NCBI GenBank assembly: GCA_021732975.1
Contig: JAKFWC010000021.1
Span: 303,738 to 367,737 of the forward strand
DNA: 64,000 bases
Reading direction: 5' to 3'
DNA from: Planctomycetaceae bacterium
GTDB taxonomy: Bacteria; Planctomycetota; Planctomycetia; Planctomycetales; Planctomycetaceae
Part shown: one piece after another, positions 24,189-32,943 of the stretch
Layout: the number at the start of each line of letters is the position of its first letter
How positions within the stretch are numbered: position 1 is the first letter of the stretch
The notes under the pieces: generated by a model
What the model was told of the DNA's origin: nothing
The model's database searches: none
What the model saw: the letters and a program-made list of their open reading frames with translations, nothing else
Translations under genes and position numbers: made by a program

Positions 24189-25760
24189 GTGTTTGACATT
24201 GTGATTCGCGGCGGGGATGTGATTGATGGCACGCGGGCACCGCGATTTCGGGCGGATGTCGGCATCGTCGGCGAACGCATCACGGCCGTCGGCGATTTAC
24301 GCGAAGCCACGGCGAAGTCGGTGGTTGACGCTACGGGGAAAATCGTCGCACCGGGATTTATTGATGTCCACAATCATTCTGACGGCTGGCTGATCAAGGA
24401 ACCGGTGTTTGCCGCGAAATTGAAGCAGGGCTTCACGACCGAAGTGCTGACTTCCGACGGCATCGGTTACGCCCCGGTGGATGAAGTCACTTGGCCGCAA
24501 TGGGTCTTCTATCTGCGGTGTCTCAACGGCTTGCGGATGGACGAATATCGCGGGTGGGAAACTCTGGCGGAATATCAGCAGACGCTCGATCGGACCACGG
24601 CATCCAACACGCTGGTACAGGTGCCGTATGCGAATGTGCGGACGTTGTTGTGCGGCTTCGGTCGCGCCGCCGTGGATGATCTTCAGCGCAGACTCATTCA
24701 AGCCGAGATTCGCCGTGGAATGGAAGACGGCGCGACGGGATTGTCGACGGGGCTCGACTATCTCACGCAGTGCTTTTCGACGACGGACGAACTTGTTGAA
24801 GCCTGCAAGCCACTGGCCGACTTCGACGGTGTGTACGTCTCCCACGTCCGATATAAATTGGGATTGCTCGAAGGGGTGCGGGAGGCGATTGAGATCGGAC
24901 GCCGCGCTGGTGTTGCGGTCCACATTTCCCATCTGAAAGCGCATGCTCCGAGCGATATCGAAACGGTCATCGGGGAGATCGACGCGGCGACGGATGTGGA
25001 TATCACGTTTGAAACCTATCCGTATCAGCCTGGCTCGACGATGCTCAATTTCCTGCTGCCGTACGACGTGTGGGAAGACGGGCCGCTCGCCGTGCTTGGA
25101 AAGCTGACCCAACCGACCACCCGCCTGCGATTCCGCCGGGCACTCGATTCCTACCGGTTGCCGCTCGACAAGATTCACATCGCGTGGGTGGCTTCCGCGG
25201 AGAACAAACATCACCAGGGACAATTCCTCAGCGAGTATGCCGAGGCCGTCGATTTGCCCATCGAAGAAGCCTTGCTGCGGTTGCTCATTGAAGAACGGCT
25301 GGCGGTGCTGCTGGTGTTCCACGAAGCGGACGGGGATGAAGCAATGATGCGACCATTCCTCGCGCATCCGAAAGCGATGGTAGGCAGCGACGGCATCTAT
25401 TTTCCGGACGGCGTGGTCCACCCACGAGTGACCAGTACCGCTCCACGCGTACTCGGTCGGGCCGTGCGCGACTGGAAACTCTTCTCGCTGGAAGACGCCG
25501 TTTACAAACTCAGCGGGTTTGCGGCAAAACGCTTCGGAGCGGTGCATCGCGGCGTGATTGCGGCGAATCATTTTGCCGATGTCGTCGTTTTCGATCCCGC
25601 CACCATTCACGACAACGGCACGTTCTCCGAGCCGCATCAAGACCCGACAGGAATCGATCACGTACTGGTCAACGGTACGTCCGTGGTGGCGAACGGAGAA
25701 ATTGTGCTGACGCGGACTGATTCGTTGCCGGGACGGGCGCTGACCTTTCGTCGGGAATGA
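24189..25760 (+). CDS. N-acyl-D-amino-acid deacylase (D-aminoacylase) family amidohydrolase
   Basis: A 523-residue metal-dependent amidohydrolase. It would remove the acyl group from N-acyl-D-amino acids or related compounds. Visible are the N-terminal DIVIRGGDVIDGTRAPRFRADVGI composite-domain start, the metal motif GFIDVHNHSD (about 56-65), VHISHLKAH, and the late metal Asp in MVGSDGIYFPDG. The C-terminal LEDAVYKLSGFAAKRFG and NHFADVVVFDPATI are typical. The start is GTG, preceded by GGGAGAG. The gene stands alone. Confidence 0.9.
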   Translation: MFDIVIRGGDVIDGTRAPRFRADVGIVGERITAVGDLREATAKSVVDATGKIVAPGFIDVHNHSDGWLIKEPVFAAKLKQGFTTEVLTSDGIGYAPVDEVTWPQWVFYLRCLNGLRMDEYRGWETLAEYQQTLDRTTASNTLVQVPYANVRTLLCGFGRAAVDDLQRRLIQAEIRRGMEDGATGLSTGLDYLTQCFSTTDELVEACKPLADFDGVYVSHVRYKLGLLEGVREAIEIGRRAGVAVHISHLKAHAPSDIETVIGEIDAATDVDITFETYPYQPGSTMLNFLLPYDVWEDGPLAVLGKLTQPTTRLRFRRALDSYRLPLDKIHIAWVASAENKHHQGQFLSEYAEAVDLPIEEALLRLLIEERLAVLLVFHEADGDEAMMRPFLAHPKAMVGSDGIYFPDGVVHPRVTSTAPRVLGRAVRDWKLFSLEDAVYKLSGFAAKRFGAVHRGVIAANHFADVVVFDPATIHDNGTFSEPHQDPTGIDHVLVNGTSVVANGEIVLTRTDSLPGRALTFRRE

Positions 25761-25868
25761 CCGCGGAAGTGGGGGATCACGGGGTGGGATCAGTGCGCGG
25801 CGCGAAACCGCAAGCGGTGTTGGGGAGTCAAACTTGAAAAGTGGGGGCGGACCCGTGAAGATGCCGCG

Positions 25869-26867
25869 ATGAAAATCGACTGGACTGCATTACAACAACT
25901 TATCGCCGCCCATCAGATCTTTGTGATTACGAGCCACGTCCGGCCCGACGCCGACGCGATTGGTTCGGAAATCGGTCTCGCGCAGGTGCTGCAAGCGCTC
26001 GGTAAGACGACGCGGATCATCAACACATCGCCGACCCCGCCGAACCTGAAATTCCTCGATCCGACCGGCGAAGTGAAGCAACTCGGCGCGACGGCGACCA
26101 ATGAAGACATCCTCACGGCGGACATGCAACTCATCGTCGACACCAGTGCATGGCAACAACTATCCGATGTTGGCAAGGTGTACCGCGAGGGCAAAGTTCC
26201 GCGGGCGGTGATCGATCACCATGTCAGTGCCGATGATCTGCAGGCTCTCGAATTCAAGGACACCTCGCGCGAGGCGACCGGATCGCTGATCTACGAATTG
26301 GCCGGGGTGCTTGGGGTGACGCCGAGTGCGTCCGCAGCCCAAGCGTTGTTTGCGGCAATCGCGACGGATACCGGTTGGTTCCGGTTTTCAGCGACATCGA
26401 GCGAGACTTACCGGGTTGCCGGGGAACTCATTCGCTGTGGGGCCACACCACATGTGGTTTATAAGGAATTGTACGAAACGGCGACGTTGGCCCGGCTACA
26501 CCTGGCGGGCCGTGCATTGAGCAAAGTCGTCCTCGAAAATGAGGGAGCTCTCGCCTATACCACGGTTTCTGCCGAAGATTTTTCCGCGACCGGAGCGTTG
26601 CCGTCGGACACGGAGGACCTCGTCAATGAATGTCTGCGGATTGCCGGGACGCAGGCCGCGTTCATTGCCATCGAACAACCGAATCGTCAGGTCAAAATTA
26701 GCTTCCGCAGTCGCAACGACGTGAATGTTGCAGCGATTGCTGAACGATTTAACGGCGGCGGCCATCGTCAAGCGGCGGGGGCCACTCTCCCCGGGCCCTT
26801 GACGCAGGCGGTCGCGCAAGCGTTAACTGTTATGAAAGAGCAACTGTCCGCGGTTCGTTCTTCGTGA
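25869..26867 (+). CDS. nrnA: DHH/DHHA1 phosphoesterase, NrnA-type oligoribonuclease / pAp phosphatase
   Basis: A 332-residue DHH-family phosphoesterase that would degrade nano-RNAs and/or 3'-phosphoadenosine 5'-phosphate. Motifs: HVRPDADAIGSEIGLAQVL (motif I), MQLIVDTSAW (II), AVIDHHVSAD (DHH, III), ALFAAIATDTGWFRF (IV), and the C-terminal DHHA1 FNGGGHRQAAGATL. Length matches NrnA. It probably replaces the absent Orn-type enzyme; that absence cannot be checked here. Confidence 0.92.
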   Translation: MKIDWTALQQLIAAHQIFVITSHVRPDADAIGSEIGLAQVLQALGKTTRIINTSPTPPNLKFLDPTGEVKQLGATATNEDILTADMQLIVDTSAWQQLSDVGKVYREGKVPRAVIDHHVSADDLQALEFKDTSREATGSLIYELAGVLGVTPSASAAQALFAAIATDTGWFRFSATSSETYRVAGELIRCGATPHVVYKELYETATLARLHLAGRALSKVVLENEGALAYTTVSAEDFSATGALPSDTEDLVNECLRIAGTQAAFIAIEQPNRQVKISFRSRNDVNVAAIAERFNGGGHRQAAGATLPGPLTQAVAQALTVMKEQLSAVRSS

Positions 26868-26904
26868 GGCCGTTGTTCTTGTTGAAAGACTTTGAAAGAC
26901 GATT

Positions 26905-27004
26905 GAGAGTTGAGCATTGCAAATTGAAGAATGCAAATTGCGGAAGATGAGAAGGTGACTTGCCGACTGTTCATTTCGCAGTTTTCAATGTTCAATTTGC
27001 ATTA
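26905..27004. repeat. AT-rich imperfect inverted repeat
   Basis: ATTGCAAATTGAAGAATGCAAATTGCG (about 26916-26942) pairs imperfectly with 26974-27003, whose complement reads ATGCAAATTGAACATTG and onward. The composition is far more AT-rich than the surroundings. Two copies of TTGAAAGAC precede it. It fills the 300-base gap before the Rieske gene. Its repeat-word structure recalls the arms around the four-helix-bundle cassette, without a gene between. Confidence 0.6.
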
Positions 27005-27167
27005 ATCCCGCCTTTTGCCTGCCTGAATTGACGCCTGCCTGACAAAGTGGACAATCCCCCCCCGTTTCATAGCGGAAACATTCATCCAGCCGTGATGAGT
27101 CATCGTTGTTTCCGGTCGGAAGCGGCTTCGCAAATTCGATTGACGCACCACTCCTGGAGATGCTGCG

Positions 27168-27746
27168 ATGACTGACCCCATCGACCCGGATGCGACGTTT
27201 TGTGCGATCCCTCCGCACGAACCGCCCCGCCGCAACTTTCTGGCCGAAGCCGCATCCATCCTCATCGGCGGACTGGTAGGATTGGTGCCGATTGCGGCCG
27301 GGATCGCATTCTTTTTCGACCCCATCCTTCGCAAACGCCAGACAATGCGCGGCCAGACCGAGGACGGCTTTTTGTCCGTCGCAAAATTATCGGACTTGCC
27401 GAAGGACGGCACACCGCTGCGGTTCTCCATCATCGCCGACAAAATCGATGCCTGGAATCTTTTCAAACAGCAGACGGTTGGCACCGTGTACCTTCGCAAT
27501 GTGGAAGGAAACGTGATCGCCTTCAACGATGTCTGCCCGCATCTCGGCTGCAAGATCGACTACAAAAGCTCGAACAACTCGTTCTTCTGTCCGTGTCACG
27601 CCAGTGCTTTTAAGCTGGATGGTGCGAAGTCCAATCCGATTCCACCGCGCGACATGGATGCCCTCGACGTTCGCGTGACCGGCGGCGAAGTCTGGGTCAA
27701 GTACCAGAACTTCAAACGCGGCGTTGAGAAGAAAGAGGTGCTGTAA
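27168..27746 (+). CDS. qcrA: Rieske iron-sulfur protein of a cytochrome bc complex
   Basis: A 192-residue [2Fe-2S] protein anchored by one N-terminal helix (SILIGGLVGLVPIAAGIAFFF, about 30-50). Cluster ligands are in CPHLGC (about 124-129) and CPCHAS (about 142-147). It accepts electrons from menaquinol in the bc complex. The NFLAEA region has one Arg pair (PPRRNF), compatible with Tat export. Its TAA stop overlaps the ATG of the cytochrome b gene by one base (TAATG). Confidence 0.94.
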   Translation: MTDPIDPDATFCAIPPHEPPRRNFLAEAASILIGGLVGLVPIAAGIAFFFDPILRKRQTMRGQTEDGFLSVAKLSDLPKDGTPLRFSIIADKIDAWNLFKQQTVGTVYLRNVEGNVIAFNDVCPHLGCKIDYKSSNNSFFCPCHASAFKLDGAKSNPIPPRDMDALDVRVTGGEVWVKYQNFKRGVEKKEVL

Positions 27747-29605
27747 TGAAGGCGCTCCTCACTTGGCTCGACAGCCGTACCGGTTACAAGCACCTGATGC
27801 AGGAAGCGCTCTACGAACCGATTCCCGGCGGGGCTCGTTGGCGGTACGTCTGGGGCAGTACGCTTTCTTTCGTGTTCTCGGTGCAGGTCATTACCGGTTT
27901 CTTTTTGTGGTCGGCGTACAGTCCCAGCACGCAGTCCGCGTGGGAAAGCGTCAACTACATTCAGAACGAGATGGCCTACGGTTGGCTCGTCCGTGGCATC
28001 CATCACTTTGCCGCCCAGGCAATGATGATTCTGCTGGCATTGCACTTCTTCCAGGTGGTGATTGACGGGGCGTACAAAGCTCCCCGCGAAATCAATTTCT
28101 GGATGGGTTTGATCCTGCTGCAGATCGTGCTCGGTTTGTCGCTCACGGGGTATCTGCTGCCGTGGGATCAGAAGGGTTATTATGCCACGCAGGTTGCCAC
28201 GAACATCGCTGGTGTGACACCGATGATTGGTAGCCAGGTGCAACAGATCGCTCAAGGGGGACCGAACTACGGGCATCAGACTCTGACGCGCTTCTTTGCC
28301 TTGCATGCTGGGGTGTTGCCGACGTTGCTGGTCGTGTTTCTGGTGATTCACATTACGGTCTTCCGTCGCCACGGGATTAAATGTCCGGACAAACATCTAA
28401 GCAAGCCGCCGGGGATGTTCTGGCCCGATCAGATCTTGAAGGACGCGATTGCGTGTCTGGCGGTGCTGGCAACGATTCTGTTTTTCGTGGTCTATAAACA
28501 GGCCGAACTCAGCAGCCCGGCCGACCCCGCGGAAGCGTATTCTGCCCCGCGTCCGGAATGGTATTTCCTGTTCCTGTTCCGCTTCCTGAAATTTGAAGCG
28601 ATCGACAAGATGGGGCTCGCCGTCGGGGCGATCTATATCCCCAGTGCGATCTTCGGCATCATCGCGCTGATGCCGATTGTGGGTCGCTGGAAACTCGGGC
28701 ATCGCTTCAATGTGGCGTTCACATTCGGATTGTTACTGGGGGCGACCTATCTCACCGTCCTCGCGCTGCGGGAAGATGCGGCCGATCCCGATTACGTCGC
28801 CGCGGTGAAGGAAGCCCATCGTGACGCAGCACGGGCGGTGGTTCTTACCCGGAAGGAAAACGGGGCCCCCCCCGCCGGTGCGTTGGCACTGTTGAAGTCT
28901 GACCCGTACACGCAAGGCCCGCGGTTGTTCGCCCGGCATTGTTCCAGTTGTCACCGGTACGACGGACATGACGGCACGGAGCGGCAAATTGTCGTATCCG
29001 TGGGTCATGGAGAAGACAAGAAGACCGAACCCGTACCGCCGTCCGCGCCGGATCTCGGCAAGTTCGGCACGCGCGACTGGGCGAAAGCCGTCCTGACTGA
29101 TTACCACGAAGTCTTCGCCCCGCTGAAGAATCTCACCGTCGACGAAAAGAACGTTGGCGAACGGTTCCTTGTTGAAGGCGATATGGCCAACTGGGTGACC
29201 GAGAACAAAGCCGCGCTGTCAGATGCCGCGAATGCGGACGATCTGAAAGGTCTCGCCGAGTTTCTGGCACAGCAGTCCGGCCGCAGCTTTAAGGAACCGA
29301 TTGATGCCGCTCTCGCTACTGCCGGGGAAGCGGTCTTTAAGACCGGCAAGTTGAAGAATGGGGCGCTGTCGATGTCGTGTGCCGAATGCCACGATCCCGG
29401 CAACGGGGCGCCGGTGCTTGTGGGTTACGGCAGCGCGGATTGGTTGAAGCGGTTCATTCTCAACCCTGGCCACGCTGACTTCTACGGCGACAACAACGCA
29501 ATGGTGCCGTTCGAGGGGAAACTCAACGACCGCGATTTGCAGATGCTCGTCGATTGGATGACGGGGAATTACTTCATGCCGGCGGAGACGGCCGCGGCGC
29601 ACTGA
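27746..29605 (+). CDS. qcrB: Cytochrome b fused to two c-type heme domains
   Basis: A 619-residue protein. Residues 1-360 form cytochrome b/b6 plus subunit IV-like parts: FFLWSAYSPSTQSAWESVNYIQ, heme ligands in GIHHFAAQAMMILLALHFFQV and FFALHAGVLPTLLVVFLVIHITVFRRHG, and the Qo-site PEWYFLFLFRFLK. The C-terminal 240 residues carry two heme-c sites, CSSCH at 399-403 and CAECH at 545-549. The fusion would replace cytochrome c1 as the electron exit. Together with QcrA it is a complete two-gene quinol:cytochrome c oxidoreductase. No cytochrome c1 gene follows. Confidence 0.93.
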   Translation: MKALLTWLDSRTGYKHLMQEALYEPIPGGARWRYVWGSTLSFVFSVQVITGFFLWSAYSPSTQSAWESVNYIQNEMAYGWLVRGIHHFAAQAMMILLALHFFQVVIDGAYKAPREINFWMGLILLQIVLGLSLTGYLLPWDQKGYYATQVATNIAGVTPMIGSQVQQIAQGGPNYGHQTLTRFFALHAGVLPTLLVVFLVIHITVFRRHGIKCPDKHLSKPPGMFWPDQILKDAIACLAVLATILFFVVYKQAELSSPADPAEAYSAPRPEWYFLFLFRFLKFEAIDKMGLAVGAIYIPSAIFGIIALMPIVGRWKLGHRFNVAFTFGLLLGATYLTVLALREDAADPDYVAAVKEAHRDAARAVVLTRKENGAPPAGALALLKSDPYTQGPRLFARHCSSCHRYDGHDGTERQIVVSVGHGEDKKTEPVPPSAPDLGKFGTRDWAKAVLTDYHEVFAPLKNLTVDEKNVGERFLVEGDMANWVTENKAALSDAANADDLKGLAEFLAQQSGRSFKEPIDAALATAGEAVFKTGKLKNGALSMSCAECHDPGNGAPVLVGYGSADWLKRFILNPGHADFYGDNNAMVPFEGKLNDRDLQMLVDWMTGNYFMPAETAAAH

Positions 29606-29610
29606 TTTCA

Positions 29611-29642
29611 AAGAGCCCCAGGGATAGCAATCCCTGGGCTTC
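29611..29642. repeat. Hairpin, CCCAGGGATTGCTATCCCTGGG family, copy A
   Basis: The arms CCCAGGGAT and ATCCCTGGG have loop AGCA and AAGAGC/GCTTCT ends. It lies between convergent qcrB and the following minus-strand gene, whose stop begins at the last base. Relatives are at 40844, 63865 and 10208. Confidence 0.8.
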
Positions 29643-30532
29643 TACTTCTTTTCTTCGCTCGGGAAGAGTTGGTCGAGGTATTGTCGGGTGACATCTTCCG
29701 GTTCGACATTTTCCGGCGGCGTGAAGTCGAATTCGCGATCGTCCACCGGACCGTCGAGAACGACGTTGCGGAACTGCAGATCAAGCAGCGGTTTGTACTT
29801 TTTGTTCGGTTGTAGTTTCAGGTAGAGCAATCGTTCCGGGAACTTCGTGTCCGCGGCGAAGTAGATGCGGACAGCTTCCGGCAGGTGCGGTGGGAACTCC
29901 CCTTTTTTCCCGGCGAGTTTTCCTAGCCATTCCTCGTTCCATTTGCCTTGAAGAACGATGACGCCCCGTTGATCAACGGTTTCTTCCTTCATGGCGTCGA
30001 AGTCCATCGTTCGTTGCAACGAGGTCAGCAAAGCGGGCAGTCCACCGAGCGCAAGATCTACGGCGGCAGCACGTTCTGGCTTCATCCGCGATGATTCCAC
30101 GGCAGCGAGAATCTGACGGATATCGCGCCGGGTGACCCGTTTTGACCCCGGCAATTCCGTGAGGCTCCACAAGCGTTCGCCGTCACAGACTTCAGTGAGG
30201 GATCCTGCTGCTCCGCTCGGCAATTTGGACTGGTAGCTCAGTCGTAACTTCAATCCTGCGGCGAGGTAAGTGCCGGTCAGTTTGAATGGAGGATCGGTCA
30301 ACCCGACCGTTTCCACGACTTCCGCACGGATGCTGCGGTGCTGCCCAATCGCCTGCTGGGCTGCCTTCAGGTAGTCCGTTGGCTTGGCGCTTTGGGCGAA
30401 AGAGGTAGATGTGGTGAATAGGGCGATCAGTGTCCCGCAAAGCGCAAGTGGGGTGTGAGACCTGTGACGGTCAAACAAACGGCGCAAATTGGACGCAACA
30501 TTCGGAATATGCCGGATTTGCCAAAGATGCAC
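29642..30532 (-). CDS. Exported LolA-like hypothetical protein
   Basis: A 296-residue protein: an N-terminal basic region, a hydrophobic signal (TPLALCGTLIALFTTSTSFAQ, about 32-52), then a mostly beta domain. Strands such as IRAEVVETVGLTDPPFKLTGTYLAAGLKLRLSY and TEVCDGERLWSL resemble LolA-type lipoprotein-carrier folds or DUF2092 proteins seen in planctomycetes. A helical stretch (145-200) and a Lys-rich C-terminus follow. I infer periplasmic location; the ligand is unknown. It is divergent from the envelope-protein cluster. Confidence 0.65.
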   Translation of the reverse strand: MHLWQIRHIPNVASNLRRLFDRHRSHTPLALCGTLIALFTTSTSFAQSAKPTDYLKAAQQAIGQHRSIRAEVVETVGLTDPPFKLTGTYLAAGLKLRLSYQSKLPSGAAGSLTEVCDGERLWSLTELPGSKRVTRRDIRQILAAVESSRMKPERAAAVDLALGGLPALLTSLQRTMDFDAMKEETVDQRGVIVLQGKWNEEWLGKLAGKKGEFPPHLPEAVRIYFAADTKFPERLLYLKLQPNKKYKPLLDLQFRNVVLDGPVDDREFDFTPPENVEPEDVTRQYLDQLFPSEEKK

Positions 30533-30651
30533 GCTGCATCCTTCCGAAAACAGAGGATGACCGACGACAGAAGTCGGACGGAGTGCGGTGCTCCGTCCCC
30601 GTCTCTTTTCCCGGTACGGATTCTATCCGCCACCGGGTTCAGGGTCGATGG

Positions 30652-30667
30652 ATGTTGCCGGCAACAT
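30652..30667. promoter_or_regulatory. Perfect 16-bp palindrome ATGTTGCCGGCAACAT
   Basis: It is fully symmetric, with no loop, in the 240-base gap between divergent genes at 30532 and 30773. The size and symmetry suit a dimeric repressor or activator site, although a short repeat cannot be excluded. Confidence 0.4.
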
Positions 30668-30772
30668 GCTTTGGGCAGGGATTGCCGGCATGGTTGGCCA
30701 CGCGATTGACGATCGGACGCAGTCAATCGCCAGGCGTCGAAGACAGCGTCGTCTGGTACCGAGAGGGGTCAC

Positions 30773-31972
30773 ATGAAGTATTACTTTCTCGCACTCGGCA
30801 CGGTGGTCGTGGTGTGCGTCGGTTGCGCCATGGATGGGCAACAGCTCACCAAAAAAGGGGAGTTTCACGCTCCACCCGCGGCAATGATGCAGCGCCCGGG
30901 TCCGATGGTGGACGGTCCGGGACCGGGCGTGCTGCCCATGATGGCCCCGCCTCCACAACGACCGTTTGCCCTTACGACCTCGCAGGTTCGGTTTGTCGGA
31001 CCGGATGGCATGAAGGTGGGCTGGCAGGTCCCGAACGGTTATGCCGAGAACCAACTGGTTGCTCCGGCACGGTACAACTTTGTGCAGGGTCAAACGTACC
31101 GCCTGAAGTTGGCCGGTATTCCAGGTCATGAAGGTCTCACGATCTATCCGACGCTGAAGGTGTATCCGGCTCATCCGAATACCGAAGCGTACCTGTCGCA
31201 CAACAGCCTCCCGTTGCAGATCAACGTGGAAGACCTCGAACAGGTCGAAGGCAACAACTTTGTGACGAAAGTCATCTATCTGCCGGATGCACGGTATCAG
31301 GAACTCGCCGTGGCCAACGTGGAAACGCTGGTCTCGACGCGGCTCGACCCGGGTGTTGATCCGATCCAGGAAGCCGACAAGATGGGCACCATCATGGCGG
31401 TCCTCGAAATGGGCAACCTCGATCTCGAAATGCCAAACCCGGTCGCTCCGCAAGGGACCGCCTTGAATGCCGATGGCAGCGAAGTCCAACAAGTCGCTTA
31501 TCGGGCCGCGTTCGATGGCGAACAAGGCCAGATGATGCCCCCGATGCCGATCGGCCCCGCCGGTCAGCATGTCAACGGAATTCCGAACGCGATGATGATG
31601 GCGGGAATGGGACTGCCGGGACAACCCGCGGGGCCAATCTCGGGTGTGAATATGCCGGTCTGGGGCATGCCGACGACGGGAACGCCGATTGGCCTACCCG
31701 GCCCGACACACCTGCCGTACGGTGGTCCCGCCGGCCTGAAGTCGCACACGGTCCGCAACCTCACCAAGACCGACATCGGCAAACCGGTCGATCACATGCT
31801 GATCGATGTCGAACACGAACCTGGCATCAGCCTGCCGCATCCGGTCAAGTATGTGAACTACAAGGAAAAGCATCCGGTCTACTCGCCGGGTGAAGTTGGC
31901 TACCCGGCTTGGGCTCAACCGCAAGGTGCTGATGGGGCATACTGTCCTCCGGGACAGCAGCCACAGCCGTAA
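30773..31972 (+). CDS. Envelope lipoprotein with Pro/Met/Gly-rich tracts (planctomycete type)
   Basis: A 399-residue predicted lipoprotein (signal [18 protein letters not shown], Cys18). A Pro/Met-rich stretch (35-75) leads to a conserved domain (about 85-240) with [41 protein letters not shown] and [19 protein letters not shown]. The C-terminal third is low in complexity (Gly/Pro/Met), with a final conserved [19 protein letters not shown] segment. The domain is paralogous to the next gene. It is not recognised outside planctomycetes; a structural cell-envelope role is inferred. Confidence 0.75.
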   Translation: MKYYFLALGTVVVVCVGCAMDGQQLTKKGEFHAPPAAMMQRPGPMVDGPGPGVLPMMAPPPQRPFALTTSQVRFVGPDGMKVGWQVPNGYAENQLVAPARYNFVQGQTYRLKLAGIPGHEGLTIYPTLKVYPAHPNTEAYLSHNSLPLQINVEDLEQVEGNNFVTKVIYLPDARYQELAVANVETLVSTRLDPGVDPIQEADKMGTIMAVLEMGNLDLEMPNPVAPQGTALNADGSEVQQVAYRAAFDGEQGQMMPPMPIGPAGQHVNGIPNAMMMAGMGLPGQPAGPISGVNMPVWGMPTTGTPIGLPGPTHLPYGGPAGLKSHTVRNLTKTDIGKPVDHMLIDVEHEPGISLPHPVKYVNYKEKHPVYSPGEVGYPAWAQPQGADGAYCPPGQQPQP

Positions 31973-32146
31973 CGAATGTTGAACCGACGGGCGTGATTGA
32001 AACTGCCTGTCAACGACCTCTCGCCTCACCCTTCCCGAAGCACACCGCGGCTTCGGGAGGGCGGTGGGCTGAGGGCTCAGCGAATCGCTCAGCTTTCAGC
32101 CTTCCGCCCTCGCTCACATCCCCGGGCTTTTCCAAGGATTTCCCAC

Positions 32147-32917
32147 ATGTCCCGCGCGATGCAGGCCTTTGTTGCCGCGCTCCTCTGGGGGGGAATCGTT
32201 TCCGTTGCAGCGGCTCAGGGGACGAACACCGGCCACGGCCGCTACGTTCCCATCGATCAATACGTGCCTCCGGGAATTGCCGGGCAGATGGCACTGCAAG
32301 CGGGCAAAGCCGGACCGAATGATTTCCAACCGGTCCGCGTGAAATTGCCGACCACGGGTACAGTCACGTTCTTCGACGGCACGCCGCAACGCCCCGTCGA
32401 GCTCGCCGCGCCGGCTCAAGCGGGTTTGCTCGTCGGTCGCATGTATCGACTGCGAGTGACCAATCTTCCCGAGTTTCCCGGCGGTGAATTCTATCCGTCC
32501 ATCGAACTCGTGGACCGTCTGCATCCCCCACCGGGACAGGCCGAGCGATTTCCCGTCGAAGTGGAACTCTTTCCAGAAGAATTCCACGGCGCGGACAACG
32601 GCCGCATGATCACCAAGGTGGTCTATCTCGAACAACCTAATCTCGTGCAGACGCAACATCTTCACGGTGAGAAACGCGTCATCGATCTCGCTCCGGCTCA
32701 GAACGCTCTCGCCGAAGCGGATGTCCTCGGTCGTCCGATTGCGATTGTCCGCATGGGTGGCCGCACTCCGGATGTCAACGCTCCCGATTGGCAATTCTGG
32801 GGACCGGGGGCACCGATTCGCCTCACGAATGTCTCCATCACCGGTCCACAAACTCAATTCCGCGGCAGTCCACGCGGTGTGATTCAACCAGCGAACTTCA
32901 CCAGCCCGCAGCGCTAG
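32147..32917 (+). CDS. Exported paralog of the preceding envelope protein
   Basis: A 256-residue protein with a signal peptide (1-23, ending VAAAQ). The domain repeats the pattern of the upstream gene: YRLRVTNLPEFPGGEFYPSIELVDRLHPP, DNGRMITKVVYLEQPNLVQTQ, ADVLGRPIAIVRMGGRTPDV. It lacks the Pro/Met tracts and lipobox. Start ATG 32147 has AAGGA upstream. Tandem duplication followed by divergence is the simplest reading. Confidence 0.75.
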   Translation: MSRAMQAFVAALLWGGIVSVAAAQGTNTGHGRYVPIDQYVPPGIAGQMALQAGKAGPNDFQPVRVKLPTTGTVTFFDGTPQRPVELAAPAQAGLLVGRMYRLRVTNLPEFPGGEFYPSIELVDRLHPPPGQAERFPVEVELFPEEFHGADNGRMITKVVYLEQPNLVQTQHLHGEKRVIDLAPAQNALAEADVLGRPIAIVRMGGRTPDVNAPDWQFWGPGAPIRLTNVSITGPQTQFRGSPRGVIQPANFTSPQR

Positions 32918-32943
32918 CAAGGGCGTGTAAGGTGTAGTGTTCG

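Noticed and set aside
24297..25661. A 454-codon minus-strand open frame opposite the D-aminoacylase
   Set aside because: Antisense shadow without motifs; the plus strand has the metal-binding motifs.
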